Positions 1-8,521 of a stretch of DNA of 64,000 bases are shown piece after piece; positions within the stretch are counted from its first letter, which is position 1, and each line of letters opens with the position of its first letter. Made by a program: the position numbers and the translations under genes. This stretch comes from Nitrospirillum viridazoti CBAmc (GTDB taxonomy: Bacteria; Pseudomonadota; Alphaproteobacteria; Azospirillales; Azospirillaceae): assembly GCF_000730165.1 (NCBI RefSeq), contig NZ_CP022112.1, positions 1,404,001-1,468,000 on the forward strand, in the 5' to 3' direction. The notes under the pieces are model-generated. The model had not been told where the DNA came from. It ran no database searches and saw nothing but the letters and a program-made list of their open reading frames with translations.

Positions 1-692
1 TAGGCGCTGTTGTAGGACCCGGGCGTCAGCACCGCCACGGTGGGGGCATCGCGGCAGGCGGGCGGCGCCACCGACTTCAGCGTGTCCAGCAGGTCTTCCG
101 GGTAGTGGGAGACGGGCGCCAGCTTGTGCATGCCGCAGAGGTCGGGTAACAGGCGCAGCATGGCCTCGCGGTTTTCCAGCATGTAGGAGACACCGGACGG
201 CGTGCGGCAATTGTCTTCCAGCACATAGAAATTGTCCGCATCCAGTCGGACGATGTCGATGCCGGCCACATGGGTGTAAGCGCCGGCCGGGGGCAGGAAG
301 CCCTGCATCTCGGGTCGGAAGCTTTCGTTCCCCAGCACCATGCGTTCCGGCACCTTGCCCGCGCGCAGGATGTGGCGTTCGCCGTAGACATCGGCCAGGA
401 AGGCGTTCAGCGCCTTCACCCGCTGGTGCAGGCCCAGCGACAGCCTGTCCCATTCGGCCCGCGCCAGCACGCGGGGAATGATGTCGAAGGGGATCAACCG
501 TTCCGGATCCCCACCTTCCGTGTACACCGCGAAGGTGATGCCCACACGCCGGAACAGCGTCTCCGCCTCGCGGCGCTTCAGTTCCAGTTTGTCGGACGGC
601 ATTTCGCGCAGCCATCGTTCGATGTCCGCATACGGGCCGCGCACCTCATCCGACATGCCCATTTCATTGAATGGACCGTCTGCTTTCGCCAT
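1..692 (-). CDS. Circularly permuted ATP-grasp protein (DUF404/DUF407 type), 3' part cut by window edge
   Basis: Open frame on the minus strand from ATG at 692 running off the left edge, about 230 residues visible. The visible part reads as the N-terminal DUF404 region: an IPFDIIPR stretch near residue 70, a GNESFRPEMQGF stretch near 125, then VAGIDIVRLDADNFYVLEDN and a final TPGSYNSAY just before the edge. These are hallmarks of the circularly permuted type-2 ATP-grasp family, presumed carboxylate-amine ligases often encoded beside alpha-E and transglutaminase-like genes; any such partners lie outside this window. A GGGGAAGGGG ribosome site lies just before the ATG. An in-frame ATG at 707 is a weaker alternative because it precedes that site. 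Substrate unknown. Confidence 0.85.
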   Translation of the reverse strand, partial: MAKADGPFNEMGMSDEVRGPYADIERWLREMPSDKLELKRREAETLFRRVGITFAVYTEGGDPERLIPFDIIPRVLARAEWDRLSLGLHQRVKALNAFLADVYGERHILRAGKVPERMVLGNESFRPEMQGFLPPAGAYTHVAGIDIVRLDADNFYVLEDNCRTPSGVSYMLENREAMLRLLPDLCGMHKLAPVSHYPEDLLDTLKSVAPPACRDAPTVAVLTPGSYNSA

Positions 693-1093
693 AAACCCCT
701 TCCCCATCGGTAGGCCCGACTGATTGGTTGAGCAAGAGCCACGCCAACTCGGCCTAGCCTAGGAACTGCCCAGGAAATATGCGTTCCGCCAAGGACGCAA
801 AAGCATGGGCGCCCAATGCGCAGGCATCCGCCCGCCGTTCATCGCCCATAAATTGTGCAGATGCTCTTATAGCCCTGGCCTCCGCCCGATGCGGACCCCG
901 ATGCGGACCGTTGCGGCGATATGATCACAGGTTTCCTCCTCAACCGCGCGCCGGCCGCCCTGGCAAACCAAAAGGCGCGCTTATCCTTGTCTGCCTTCAA
1001 TCGAACAGGCCCTGCGCCAGGTCAAGACCCGGCCAGGACAGTCAAAAGAAGTTCACTTGAGGGAACGGGGTTTCAACCGGCGGCTTCTATCGC
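693..1093. other. Non-coding upstream region with a 12-bp tandem repeat
   Basis: About 400 bp between the start of the ATP-grasp gene and the end of the LysR gene. A short open frame on the plus strand (779-1060) has an Arg/Pro/Ala-rich product with no recognisable feature and is taken as noise. A perfect 12-bp tandem duplication of CCGATGCGGACC lies at 886-909. The promoter of the ATP-grasp gene should be here. No clear -35/-10 pair was picked out. Confidence 0.5.
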
Positions 1094-1984
1094 TTAAGCC
1101 AAATCCCGGCGGCCCATTTCGTCTAGAAAGGCGCTAGCCGCGCGGCTTAGCCCGCGATCGGCATGACGCACCAAAGTGAAGGCGCGCGGGGCCAGGGCCA
1201 AGGGCACGGGATGCAGCAGCCCCACCTCGATGCTGCCGCTGGCGACGGAGGCCGACAGCGCCGCCGCGCCGCCGCCCGCCTCCACCGCCGCCCGCACCGC
1301 CTCGTTCGAAGGCAGCTCCAGCGCGATGCGCAACCGGGCGGTATCCACGCCCAAGTCCGCCAGGGCCGCCAGGAAGGCGGAGCGGGTGCCCGAGCCCTGT
1401 TCCCGCATGATCCAGGGCGTCTCGTGCAGGTCGGCCGGCGCCACCGTCTCGCGGAAGGCCCAGGGATGATGGGGGGCGACCACCACCACCAGCTGGTCCA
1501 GCGCCACCTGGTGGGCGGACAGGTCAGGGCTGTCCACCGCCCCCTCGACGAAGCCCAGGTCGGCCGTGCCGTCCAGCACGGCGGCCGCCACCTGCGCCGT
1601 GTTGCCGATGGTGAGGTCCAGGTCCACACCCGGGTGCCGGTCGCGGAAGGCCACCAGGTGGCGCGGCAGCCAATAGCTGGCGATGGTCTGGCTGGCCTGC
1701 ACCCGTAACTGCCCGCGCTGCAGGCCCGACAGTTCGGCCAGCGCCCGTTCGGCCATGTCGGCCCGGGCCAGCACGGCCTTGGCCTCCGCCAGGAACAGGC
1801 GGCCGGCCTCCGTCAGGGTGATGCCGCGGCCCACGCGGTTGAACAGGGCCGTCTGGTAGCGATCCTCCAGCGCCGCGACGGCGGCGCTGGCCGCCGACTG
1901 TGCCAGGTTCAGGGCGCGTGCCGCCTGGGTCACGTGCTGGCGTTCCGCCACCGCCACGAAGATGCGCAACTGTTCCAGGGTCAA
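1094..1984 (-). CDS. LysR-family transcriptional regulator (YeiE/CysL-like)
   Basis: 296-residue LysR regulator. The winged HTH occupies residues 1-60 (MTLEQLRIFVAVAERQHVTQ, then the recognition helix AQSAASAAVAALE). A periplasmic-binding-protein-like effector domain covers about 90-290. The first codon is TTG (1982-1984); there is no upstream in-frame ATG and only a weak ribosome site. Regulators of this YeiE/CysL type commonly neighbour YeiH exporters. Here the yeiH-like gene is in the same neighbourhood (4695-5729), but an FtsX permease gene lies between them. Sulfur-anion control is an inference from that pairing. It is divergent from the permease gene, so the roughly 250 bp between them probably carries both promoters. 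Confidence 0.85.
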   Translation of the reverse strand: MTLEQLRIFVAVAERQHVTQAARALNLAQSAASAAVAALEDRYQTALFNRVGRGITLTEAGRLFLAEAKAVLARADMAERALAELSGLQRGQLRVQASQTIASYWLPRHLVAFRDRHPGVDLDLTIGNTAQVAAAVLDGTADLGFVEGAVDSPDLSAHQVALDQLVVVVAPHHPWAFRETVAPADLHETPWIMREQGSGTRSAFLAALADLGVDTARLRIALELPSNEAVRAAVEAGGGAAALSASVASGSIEVGLLHPVPLALAPRAFTLVRHADRGLSRAASAFLDEMGRRDLA

Positions 1985-2231
1985 GGGTTGGGCCCGCCGT
2001 CAGGGTGCCGCCGGAAGCGGCGGCGTCGCCGCCACTGTAGCGCAGGCGAAGGGTACGCGGCATCATTGTCCGGAAGCGGGCAACCAGGCTGTCCGGAAAC
2101 GGACAAGGCGCGGTTCCGGACAGCGCCCCGAGGCCTTTGTATTGAGTGATTCCAATGGCTTAAGCGGTGGTCCGCCCTTTGCTTGCGGGCGCGGCGGCCC
2201 CGCAAACGGGGTGGGGAACAGGGAAGCGACC

Positions 2232-4643
2232 ATGCTGTACATCGCGGCAAGCCAGGCCATGCGGTCCTTGCGGCAGGTGAAGGCCGACATCGTCATCAGC
2301 CTGGCCGGGCTGGTGGTCGGGCTGACGGCCAGCCTGTTGATGGCCTTGCTGATCCGCGACCAGATGGCCTACGACACCTTCCTGCCCGACCATGCCCAGC
2401 TGTACCTGGTGGACAGCGTCCTGGCGCCAGTGGATGAGGTCCAGGATCCGGGCCCCCTGGTGCGCTGGCGCACCCCGCCCGATCTGGCCGCCACGCTGGT
2501 GGCGGAGGCGCCGGAGGTGGAGGCGGCCGCCCGCCTGCTGGACGACGCCCGCAAGATCCGGCGCGGAAGCGCGGCCTTCCGCGAGTTCGTCACCTGGGTC
2601 GATCCCTCCTTCGCCGACATCATGCGCCTGCCGGCGGTGGAAGGCGACCTGAAGGAAAGCCTGGCCGACCCGGGCGCCGTGGCCCTGACGCAGACCATGG
2701 CGCGCAAGCTGTTCGGGCCGGAATCCCCCCTGGGGAAGCGCATCGAGCTGGACGAACGCACGACGCTGCGCGTGCGCGCCGTGCTGAAGGACCTGCCGTT
2801 CCGCAGCCATATGCGGGAGGTGATGATCCTGGCGTCCTCCGCCTCGCCTTATTCGCCCTTCAGCGCGCCCCAGTCCCGTGTCGACGGGCCACGGGCGGAT
2901 GACGACCAGGCGGCGGCGCGGACGACGGGCGACGTCTACACCTATGTCCGATTGCGCGACGGCGCCGACCCGGCGGCGGCGCAAGCGACCCTGGATGGGC
3001 TGGCGGCCCGGCACTGGGGGGCAGGACACCCCGGCGGGCAATCGCCGCAGCTGGTGCCCATGACCGGTCTGCAGCTACACGCCGGCCTGAACCCCGACCG
3101 GCTGAACCGCATGTACATGATCGGCGGCATCGCCCTGCTGACCCTGCTGATCCCCTGCATCAACTTCATCAACATGGCCACGGCGCGGGCCACCCGCCGC
3201 GCCGTGGAGGTGGGGGTGCGCAAGATGGGCGGCGCGCGGCGGCGCGACCTGGTGATCCAGTTCATGCTGGAAACGCTGATCCTGGTGGGCATCGCCATGG
3301 TCATCGCCCTGTCGCTGACCGAACTGGCCATCCCCCAGGTCAACCGCTTCCTGGACGCGCGGCTGTCGCTGGACGCCGCCTCGCCCGAGGTCGGAGCCAT
3401 CGTCGCCGGCCTGGGCGCGGGCGTCACGCTGCTGGCGGGGTTCTACCCCGCCCTGGTGCTGGCGGCGCACCGGCCGGTGGCCATCCTGAAGGGCAACGGC
3501 CCGGGAACGGCGGCCCCGGTGGTGGACCGCACGGCCCGGGTGCGGCAGATCCTGATGATGGGGCAGTTCATGCTGCTGGTCATGCTGCTGGTGGGGGCGT
3601 CCGTCACCTATCGCCAGCAGCAGCTGCTGACCCGCGACCGCGTCTCCTATGACACCGCCGACATCCTGATCCTGGACGCCAACTGCCCGGAATCCATCCG
3701 CATCGGCCTGCAACACATCGACGGGGTGAAGGGCGTGGGCTGCACCGGCATGGAAAGCCTGGAGCGCAGCCGCCCGCTGGTGACGGCCACGCTGAACGAT
3801 GGCCACGCCGTCCGCCTGAACCGCGTGGCGGCCGACCCCGGCTTCCTGCCCGTGTTCCACCTGCCGGCCCTCGCCGGGCAGCTGCCGGACCCCAAACGCC
3901 CCAGCACCGTGCGCCACAAGGTGGTGATCAACGAAACGGCCGCGCGGGCCTTGGGCAACGACATGCCGGAGGACGCCATCGGCCAGGCGCTGCACCTGCC
4001 GGGCGTGGACGGCGACGTGCAGGTGGCGGCGGTGGTGCCCGACTTCCCCATGGGGTCGCTGCAGGACAAGATCGCCCCCACCTTTTTCGTCAGCGATCCC
4101 GGCGGGTACGAGCTGATGTACGTGAAGCTGTCGCCGGGCGACCGCACCCGGACGCTGGCCGCCATCGACGCCCTGTGGCGCCGCATGGGGGAGCTGTCGC
4201 CCAGCGACCGCTATTTCTTCGATGATCACCTGAACTCGCTGACCAGCCTGATCCGGCATGAGACCCAGATGATCACCTTCTTCAGCCTGATCAACCTGGG
4301 CATGGCCTGCGCCGGCATCTACGGCCTGTCGGCCGTGACGGCGGAGCGGCGGACCAAGGAGATCGGGGTGCGCAAGGTCTACGGTGCCTCGCTGGCCGAC
4401 ATCCTGCGCCTGCTGTTGTGGCAGTTCGCCAAGCCGGTGCTGCTGGCCAGCGCGCTGGCCTGGCTGCCGGCCTACCTGTTCCTGCACCGCTGGCTGGCCG
4501 GCTTCGCCTATCACGTGGACATCGGCCCCTGGACCTTCCTGGGCCCCACCGCCCTGGCCCTGGCCATCGCCGCCGCCACCGTGGCCGGCCAGACCATCCT
4601 GATCGCCCGCGCCCGCCCGGTGCTGGCGCTGCGGTACGAATAG
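2232..4643 (+). CDS. FtsX/MacB-type ABC transporter permease, orphan
   Basis: 803 residues from ATG 2232, which has a GGGAAG ribosome site. The frame is open further upstream, but that part does not look coding. Order: short cytoplasmic N-terminus, TM1 (about residues 17-40), a large MacB-like periplasmic domain, an FtsX core of three TM segments (about 295-410, with RRAVEVGVRKMGGARRRDL), a second periplasmic domain, and a second FtsX core (about 680-790, with ERRTKEIGVRKVYGAS). This double-length layout is that of permeases handling lipoproteins, peptides or antibiotics without transporting across the inner membrane. No ATPase gene is adjacent, so its nucleotide-binding partner must be elsewhere. 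It is convergent with the YeiH-like gene and shares a hairpin terminator with it. Confidence 0.85.
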   Translation: MLYIAASQAMRSLRQVKADIVISLAGLVVGLTASLLMALLIRDQMAYDTFLPDHAQLYLVDSVLAPVDEVQDPGPLVRWRTPPDLAATLVAEAPEVEAAARLLDDARKIRRGSAAFREFVTWVDPSFADIMRLPAVEGDLKESLADPGAVALTQTMARKLFGPESPLGKRIELDERTTLRVRAVLKDLPFRSHMREVMILASSASPYSPFSAPQSRVDGPRADDDQAAARTTGDVYTYVRLRDGADPAAAQATLDGLAARHWGAGHPGGQSPQLVPMTGLQLHAGLNPDRLNRMYMIGGIALLTLLIPCINFINMATARATRRAVEVGVRKMGGARRRDLVIQFMLETLILVGIAMVIALSLTELAIPQVNRFLDARLSLDAASPEVGAIVAGLGAGVTLLAGFYPALVLAAHRPVAILKGNGPGTAAPVVDRTARVRQILMMGQFMLLVMLLVGASVTYRQQQLLTRDRVSYDTADILILDANCPESIRIGLQHIDGVKGVGCTGMESLERSRPLVTATLNDGHAVRLNRVAADPGFLPVFHLPALAGQLPDPKRPSTVRHKVVINETAARALGNDMPEDAIGQALHLPGVDGDVQVAAVVPDFPMGSLQDKIAPTFFVSDPGGYELMYVKLSPGDRTRTLAAIDALWRRMGELSPSDRYFFDDHLNSLTSLIRHETQMITFFSLINLGMACAGIYGLSAVTAERRTKEIGVRKVYGASLADILRLLLWQFAKPVLLASALAWLPAYLFLHRWLAGFAYHVDIGPWTFLGPTALALAIAAATVAGQTILIARARPVLALRYE

Positions 4644-4670
4644 GGGCCCGCCAACAGCGCCGGCGGGCCC
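4644..4670. terminator. Hairpin between convergent genes
   Basis: Perfect 9-bp stem GGGCCCGCC / GGCGGGCCC (4644-4652 and 4662-4670) with a 9-nt loop, starting directly after the permease stop codon. There is no T-tract on either side, so it may act as a weak bidirectional terminator or RNA-stabilising end. Confidence 0.6.
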
Positions 4671-4694
4671 GTCGTCAGAGGGGCGAGGATCGCT

Positions 4695-5729
4695 TCACGC
4701 CCATACCGTGACGATCAGCACCAGGCTCAATCCTGCGATGAACAGGCTGGCCAGGGCGCCCAGGGCCAGGGGGGCGAAGCCCTTGGCGGCCATGCGGCCG
4801 ACGTGTGTGTGCAGGCCCATGGCGGCCAGGGCCAAGGTCAGCAGGCTGGTGGTGACGCCGGGGGCCCAGTCCTTCACCACGGCGGGAACGGCGTGCAGGC
4901 TGTTCAGGGCGACCAGGGCCACGAAGCCCAGGATGAACCACGGCATGGGCATGGGCTTGCCACCCGTGCCTTCCCGCCGGCGGCGCAGGGCGCCCAGCGA
5001 CAGGACCAGGGGGGCCAGCATGGCCACGCGGGTCAGCTTGGCCACCGTGCCGAACTCACCGGCCTGCTGGCCCGACTGGAAGGCGGCGGCCACCACCTGG
5101 GCGATCTCATGGATGGAGGCGCCGGCCCACAGGCCCACGGCGCGGGGCGCCAGGTGCAGGGCGGCACCCAGGGCCGGGTAGCTCAGCATGGCGATGCTGC
5201 CGAAGACGGTGACGCAGGCGACGGCGTAGGCCGCGTCCTCGTCATCCGCCTGGGTGACGGTGTTGGCCGCGACCACAGCCGACGCGCCACAGATCGAGGT
5301 ACCGGCGGCGATCAGTTCCGCCAGCGGCGCCGGTACGCCCAGCCAGCGGCCCACCGTCTTGGTGAAGACGAAGGTGGCCACCAGGCTGAGGGCGATGATG
5401 GCGACGCCCGTGGGCCCCACCGCCGCCACCTGGGCCGCCGTCAACTGCAGGCCCAGAAGGGCCACGGCGATGCGCAACAGGCGCTTCAGCACGAAGGTCA
5501 CCCCGGCCTGCGTCACCCTGGGCAGGCCCACCGCGCTGCGCAGCGCGATGCCCACCACCACGGCCAGGATCATGGGGCTGAACAGTCCCAGGGCCGGCAC
5601 CCGGTGCAGGGCAAGGCCGGCCGCGGCCGGGATGAGGCAGTAGACCAGGCCCGGAACCAGGCGGGTGGCTGAGGACAGCGCGGGCCAGCGGACAGCGGAT
5701 GCGGCGGCGGTGTGGGCGGTGTGGACCAT
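4695..5729 (-). CDS. YeiH/UPF0324 family putative sulfate exporter
   Basis: 344-residue membrane protein with about ten hydrophobic segments. It matches the UPF0324 (YeiH) family in length and in the signature ELIAAGTSICGASAVVAANT (about residues 138-157), followed by DEDAAYAVACVTVFG and IHEIAQVVAA. Family members are described as putative sulfate or sulfur-anion exporters of the inner membrane; substrate is not proven. Starts at ATG 5729. A hairpin lies 24 bp upstream and separates it from dacF on the same strand. The LysR gene at 1094-1984 is the likely cognate regulator. Confidence 0.87.
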   Translation of the reverse strand: MVHTAHTAAASAVRWPALSSATRLVPGLVYCLIPAAAGLALHRVPALGLFSPMILAVVVGIALRSAVGLPRVTQAGVTFVLKRLLRIAVALLGLQLTAAQVAAVGPTGVAIIALSLVATFVFTKTVGRWLGVPAPLAELIAAGTSICGASAVVAANTVTQADDEDAAYAVACVTVFGSIAMLSYPALGAALHLAPRAVGLWAGASIHEIAQVVAAAFQSGQQAGEFGTVAKLTRVAMLAPLVLSLGALRRRREGTGGKPMPMPWFILGFVALVALNSLHAVPAVVKDWAPGVTTSLLTLALAAMGLHTHVGRMAAKGFAPLALGALASLFIAGLSLVLIVTVWA

Positions 5730-5752
5730 AATGGCGGTGCCTTGATACGAAA

Positions 5753-5780
5753 GGGGCGCGACCCCACTGGATCGCGCCCC
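5753..5780 (-). terminator. Probable terminator of the carboxypeptidase gene
   Basis: Perfect 9-bp stem GGGGCGCGA / TCGCGCCCC (5753-5761, 5772-5780), 10-nt loop. Read on the minus strand it is followed by TTTCG. It sits after the carboxypeptidase stop codon (5849) and just before the YeiH-like start (5729). A second small hairpin, CAACAG/CTGTTG, is at 5811-5828. Confidence 0.6.
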
Positions 5781-5848
5781 CCAAACATCGCCATTTCACA
5801 CAAAACCATCCAACAGATTGTTCTGTTGATATCGATCTTCTTTTCAGA

Positions 5849-6988
5849 TCAATCTGCGGCGACCTTGTGGTGGTGCCCGTGCGTCTTGCCGGCCACCTTG
5901 CCCTTGGCGGCCTTGCCCGCCACCTTCACCGTCCTGGCATGGGCATGGGCCGTCACATGCCTGCCGGCGTGACCCGAGGCCACGCGCTGGTGCGCGGCGG
6001 CGGCGTGGCCGCGCCGCTGCACCGGTGCCACGGCCACGTGCACGGTGCGGGCCCGGCCGGCATGGGCGACGCGGCCCGTGCCACGGGCGCGGGCCACCCG
6101 GGTCAGGGGGCGGCCGGCGGCCAGCGCCACCAGCTTGGGGTCGGTGTCGCGGTTGGCGAAGGCGTTGTCCAGCAGGGTCGCCATCAGCGTGTCGCGGGTC
6201 TTGGCGCTGCTGCCGCCGAACACCACGCCAAACAGGCGGCGCCCGTCATGCACGGCCGAGGACACCAGATTGGAACCGGAGGCGTTGGTGAAGCCGGTCT
6301 TCATGCCGTCCATGCCGGGGTAGCGGTACATGAGGCGGTTATGGCCGGTCAGGTGGCGTCCCTCGAAATCAAACTCACGCGTGGCGAAGTAGTGATAGTC
6401 CTGCGGGAAATCGCGATGCAGCGCCATGGCGAGGCGCGACATGTCACGCGCCGTCGTCACCTGCTCGCGATCGGGCAGGCCCGAGGCGTTGCGGAACACG
6501 GTGTTGGTCATGCCCAGCTGGTGGGCCTTGTCCGTCATCATGCGGGCGAACACCTGTTCGCTGCCGCCGGCCAGGGCTTCGCCCACCACGGTGGCGCCGT
6601 CATTGGCGGAAATGACGATCATGCCCAGGACGCAGTCCTTGACGCTGACCGTCTGCCCGACCTCCAGCCCCAGCTTGGTCGGTTCCTTGTTGGCGGCGTT
6701 GCGCGACACCGGCAACTCATCCTCCCAGTGCAGGCGCCCCTGGTGGATGGCCTCGAAGGTGAGGTAGAGCGTCATCATCTTGGTCAGCGACGCCGGATGG
6801 TTCTGCTCATCCGGGTTCACGGCGTTCAGCACCTCTCCCGTGCCGCCGTCGACCACCAGGGAGGCATAGCCCGCCTGCGCCGGGTGGACCGCCCCCAAGC
6901 CGACGGCCACCGCCCCCAGCGCCGCGACGACAGTCCCCAGCCGGCCCAGAACACGCCGCGCCACCCCAATCGCCCCCTTGAAACCCAC
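5849..6988 (-). CDS. D-alanyl-D-alanine carboxypeptidase (peptidase S11, PBP5/DacF-like) with a basic His/Ala-rich tail
   Basis: 379 residues, GTG start at 6988 behind an AGGAG ribosome site 7 nt away. Signal peptide roughly residues 1-39 (ends PAQA). The three active-site motifs of the S11 family are intact: SLTK at 67-70 (nucleophile Ser67, Lys70), SAN at 127-129, KTG at 230-232. The enzyme trims the terminal D-Ala of peptidoglycan pentapeptides in the periplasm. After the catalytic domain (about residue 285) the usual beta domain and amphipathic anchor are replaced by about 90 residues rich in His, Ala, Arg and Lys, ending GKTHGHHHKVAAD. Such tails occur in alphaproteobacterial DacF-like proteins; function unknown (wall or metal binding is a guess). 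Confidence 0.9.
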   Translation of the reverse strand: MGFKGAIGVARRVLGRLGTVVAALGAVAVGLGAVHPAQAGYASLVVDGGTGEVLNAVNPDEQNHPASLTKMMTLYLTFEAIHQGRLHWEDELPVSRNAANKEPTKLGLEVGQTVSVKDCVLGMIVISANDGATVVGEALAGGSEQVFARMMTDKAHQLGMTNTVFRNASGLPDREQVTTARDMSRLAMALHRDFPQDYHYFATREFDFEGRHLTGHNRLMYRYPGMDGMKTGFTNASGSNLVSSAVHDGRRLFGVVFGGSSAKTRDTLMATLLDNAFANRDTDPKLVALAAGRPLTRVARARGTGRVAHAGRARTVHVAVAPVQRRGHAAAAHQRVASGHAGRHVTAHAHARTVKVAGKAAKGKVAGKTHGHHHKVAAD

Positions 6989-7004
6989 CGTGCCGCTCCT
7001 CTCG

Positions 7005-7033
7005 CCCTAGGGAATGGAATACTGTCCCTAGGG
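7005..7033. promoter_or_regulatory. Paired CCCTAGGG palindromes upstream of dacF-like gene
   Basis: Two identical 8-bp palindromes CCCTAGGG (7005-7012 and 7026-7033), 21 bp apart start to start, i.e. two helical turns. Together they form a larger dyad, CCCTAGGGA / TCCCTAGGG. They lie 17-45 bp upstream of the GTG start of the carboxypeptidase gene, a position suited to a repressor operator. No regulator is assigned. Confidence 0.5.
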
Positions 7034-7215
7034 GTAGAAGATTCAACGGATTCTGTCCAGGTATTGGGTGGAATAAAGATGACGCAACAAGATAAAGGGT
7101 GATTCACCCGGCTGTGGGGGCGCCAGCCGCCAGGCTACCCGGTCACCAAAACAGCAGTTTCGATCCCTGCGATTGGCGCTACCATTGGTGGCCCGCTACC
7201 CACCAGGCCGCCGCC

Positions 7216-7803
7216 ATGCATCCGTCCCCCGTCCCCGGAACCCCCGACGCGCCCTGGCGCTACTGGCGTCCTGGGGACGGCGCGGCCGTTGAAGTGGGAA
7301 CGGTGCGCGGGCGCGACGTGGCCCTGCCCGTCCATTTCCATGAGGAGGACCAGGTGACCATGGTCCTCCTCGGCGTGCGCCGCTTCGTCGTCGCCGGCGT
7401 CCCGGTCGAGGTGGCGGCGGGCCAGGCCGTGCGCATCCCCGCCGGCGTGCCCCACCTTTCCCTGCCCAGCCCGGCGGGCGTGGTGTGCACCAACCTCTAC
7501 CTGCCGCCGGGCACCCCGCGGCCGCCGGCCGACATTGACGCCGGTTGGGAAACCGTGACCCGGGCGGCGGCGCTGGCGGGCCTGAGCCGTGAGGGCTATT
7601 CCCGCCGCTTCAAGCGGTTGCACGGTATGGCGCCGCAGCGGTTCCGCCTGCTGGACCGGCTGAACGCCGCCCGCGCCCTGCTGCGCCAGGGTGAAGCCAT
7701 CGCTGCCGTGGCGGCCGACACGGGCTTCGCCGACCAGAGCCACCTGGGCCGCTGTTTCCGCGGCACCTTCGGTGTCACGCCGGGACGCTATCGCGCCGGC
7801 TGA
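7216..7803 (+). CDS. AraC-family transcriptional regulator with N-terminal cupin
   Basis: 195 residues from ATG 7216. The frame is open from GTG 7099, but the extra residues are unlike the family. N-terminal half: a cupin-like sensor (PVHFHEEDQVTMVLLG, then AGQAVRIPAGVPHLSLP). C-terminal about 85 residues: the AraC double HTH (AALAGLSREGYSRRFKRLHGMAPQRFR, then IAAVAADTGFADQSHLGRCFRGTFGVTPGRYR). Short AraC regulators of this type commonly control a neighbouring exporter; the DMT gene starts 79 bp downstream on the same strand, so it is the likely target or operon partner. Confidence 0.85.
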   Translation: MHPSPVPGTPDAPWRYWRPGDGAAVEVGTVRGRDVALPVHFHEEDQVTMVLLGVRRFVVAGVPVEVAAGQAVRIPAGVPHLSLPSPAGVVCTNLYLPPGTPRPPADIDAGWETVTRAAALAGLSREGYSRRFKRLHGMAPQRFRLLDRLNAARALLRQGEAIAAVAADTGFADQSHLGRCFRGTFGVTPGRYRAG

Positions 7804-7882
7804 GGTCACACCCGTTCTATAGCGCGGCGCGGCGCACCGTTATCGGTGGTGCCACCTTCACCCTTTTGGAAAGCCGCGCCCC

Positions 7883-8347
7883 ATGCCATCCCTCGCCCCA
7901 TCCCTCGCCACCGTGCTCTCGTGCTTGCTGGTGGTCGCCGCCGGTGTCAGCCTGGCCGTGCAGCAGGTCCTGAACGCCAATCTGCGCATGGCGCTGGGAT
8001 CACCCTGGTGGGCGGGCTTCACCAGCTATCTGGTGGGGATGGCGGCCATGCTGCTGCTGGCGCTGACGATGCCCGGGCCCCGGCCGACGGCGGCGGCATT
8101 GGGCGCCACACCGGGGCCGGCCTGGGCCGGCGGCCTGTTCGGCGCCGCCTTCATCGCCACCGCCATCCTGATGATCCCGCGCTTGGGCGCCGCCACCGTC
8201 CTGGCCTTGATCGTGGTGGGGCAGATGCTGTGCGGCCTGGTCATCGACCATATCGGCGCCTTGGGAGTGACCCCGCACCCCGCCGGCGTCGCCCGGCTGC
8301 TGGGCGCGGCGCTGCTGATCCTGGGCGTCGTCCTGGTACGCCGATAG
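7883..8347 (+). CDS. DMT-superfamily membrane transporter (DUF606/YdcZ-like)
   Basis: 154 residues with five hydrophobic segments. The N-terminal pattern, SLAVQQVLNANLRMALGSPWWAGF followed by SYLVGMAAM, is typical of the half-size DMT family once called DUF606, in which two copies assemble to make a transporter. Substrate unknown. Probably co-regulated with the preceding AraC gene; a CACCG-ttat-CGGTG hairpin (7835-7848) lies between them. Confidence 0.8.
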   Translation: MPSLAPSLATVLSCLLVVAAGVSLAVQQVLNANLRMALGSPWWAGFTSYLVGMAAMLLLALTMPGPRPTAAALGATPGPAWAGGLFGAAFIATAILMIPRLGAATVLALIVVGQMLCGLVIDHIGALGVTPHPAGVARLLGAALLILGVVLVRR

Positions 8348-8521
8348 CGACCTGCCGGTGCCGCCGATGCATGATATCGGAAACCCCGATTTTACCGCCC
8401 TGTCCCCGCCTTCTAGTTTAGGGGCGCCATGGTTCGGAGGCCGGCGGGAAAAGCCCACCCCGGACATGCCAGGAGGATAACGGACCGGCGCCCGCGCCCG
8501 TCCCCAGGGAGGGTATTTGAC

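Noticed and set aside
779-1060. 93-codon plus-strand frame upstream of the LysR gene
   Set aside because: No codon-position bias, no ribosome site, Arg/Pro/Ala composition typical of noise.
1962-2231. Longer N-terminus for the FtsX permease
   Set aside because: The extra 90 codons are not membrane-protein-like and overlap the LysR promoter region; ATG 2232 has a ribosome site and starts at the family N-terminus.
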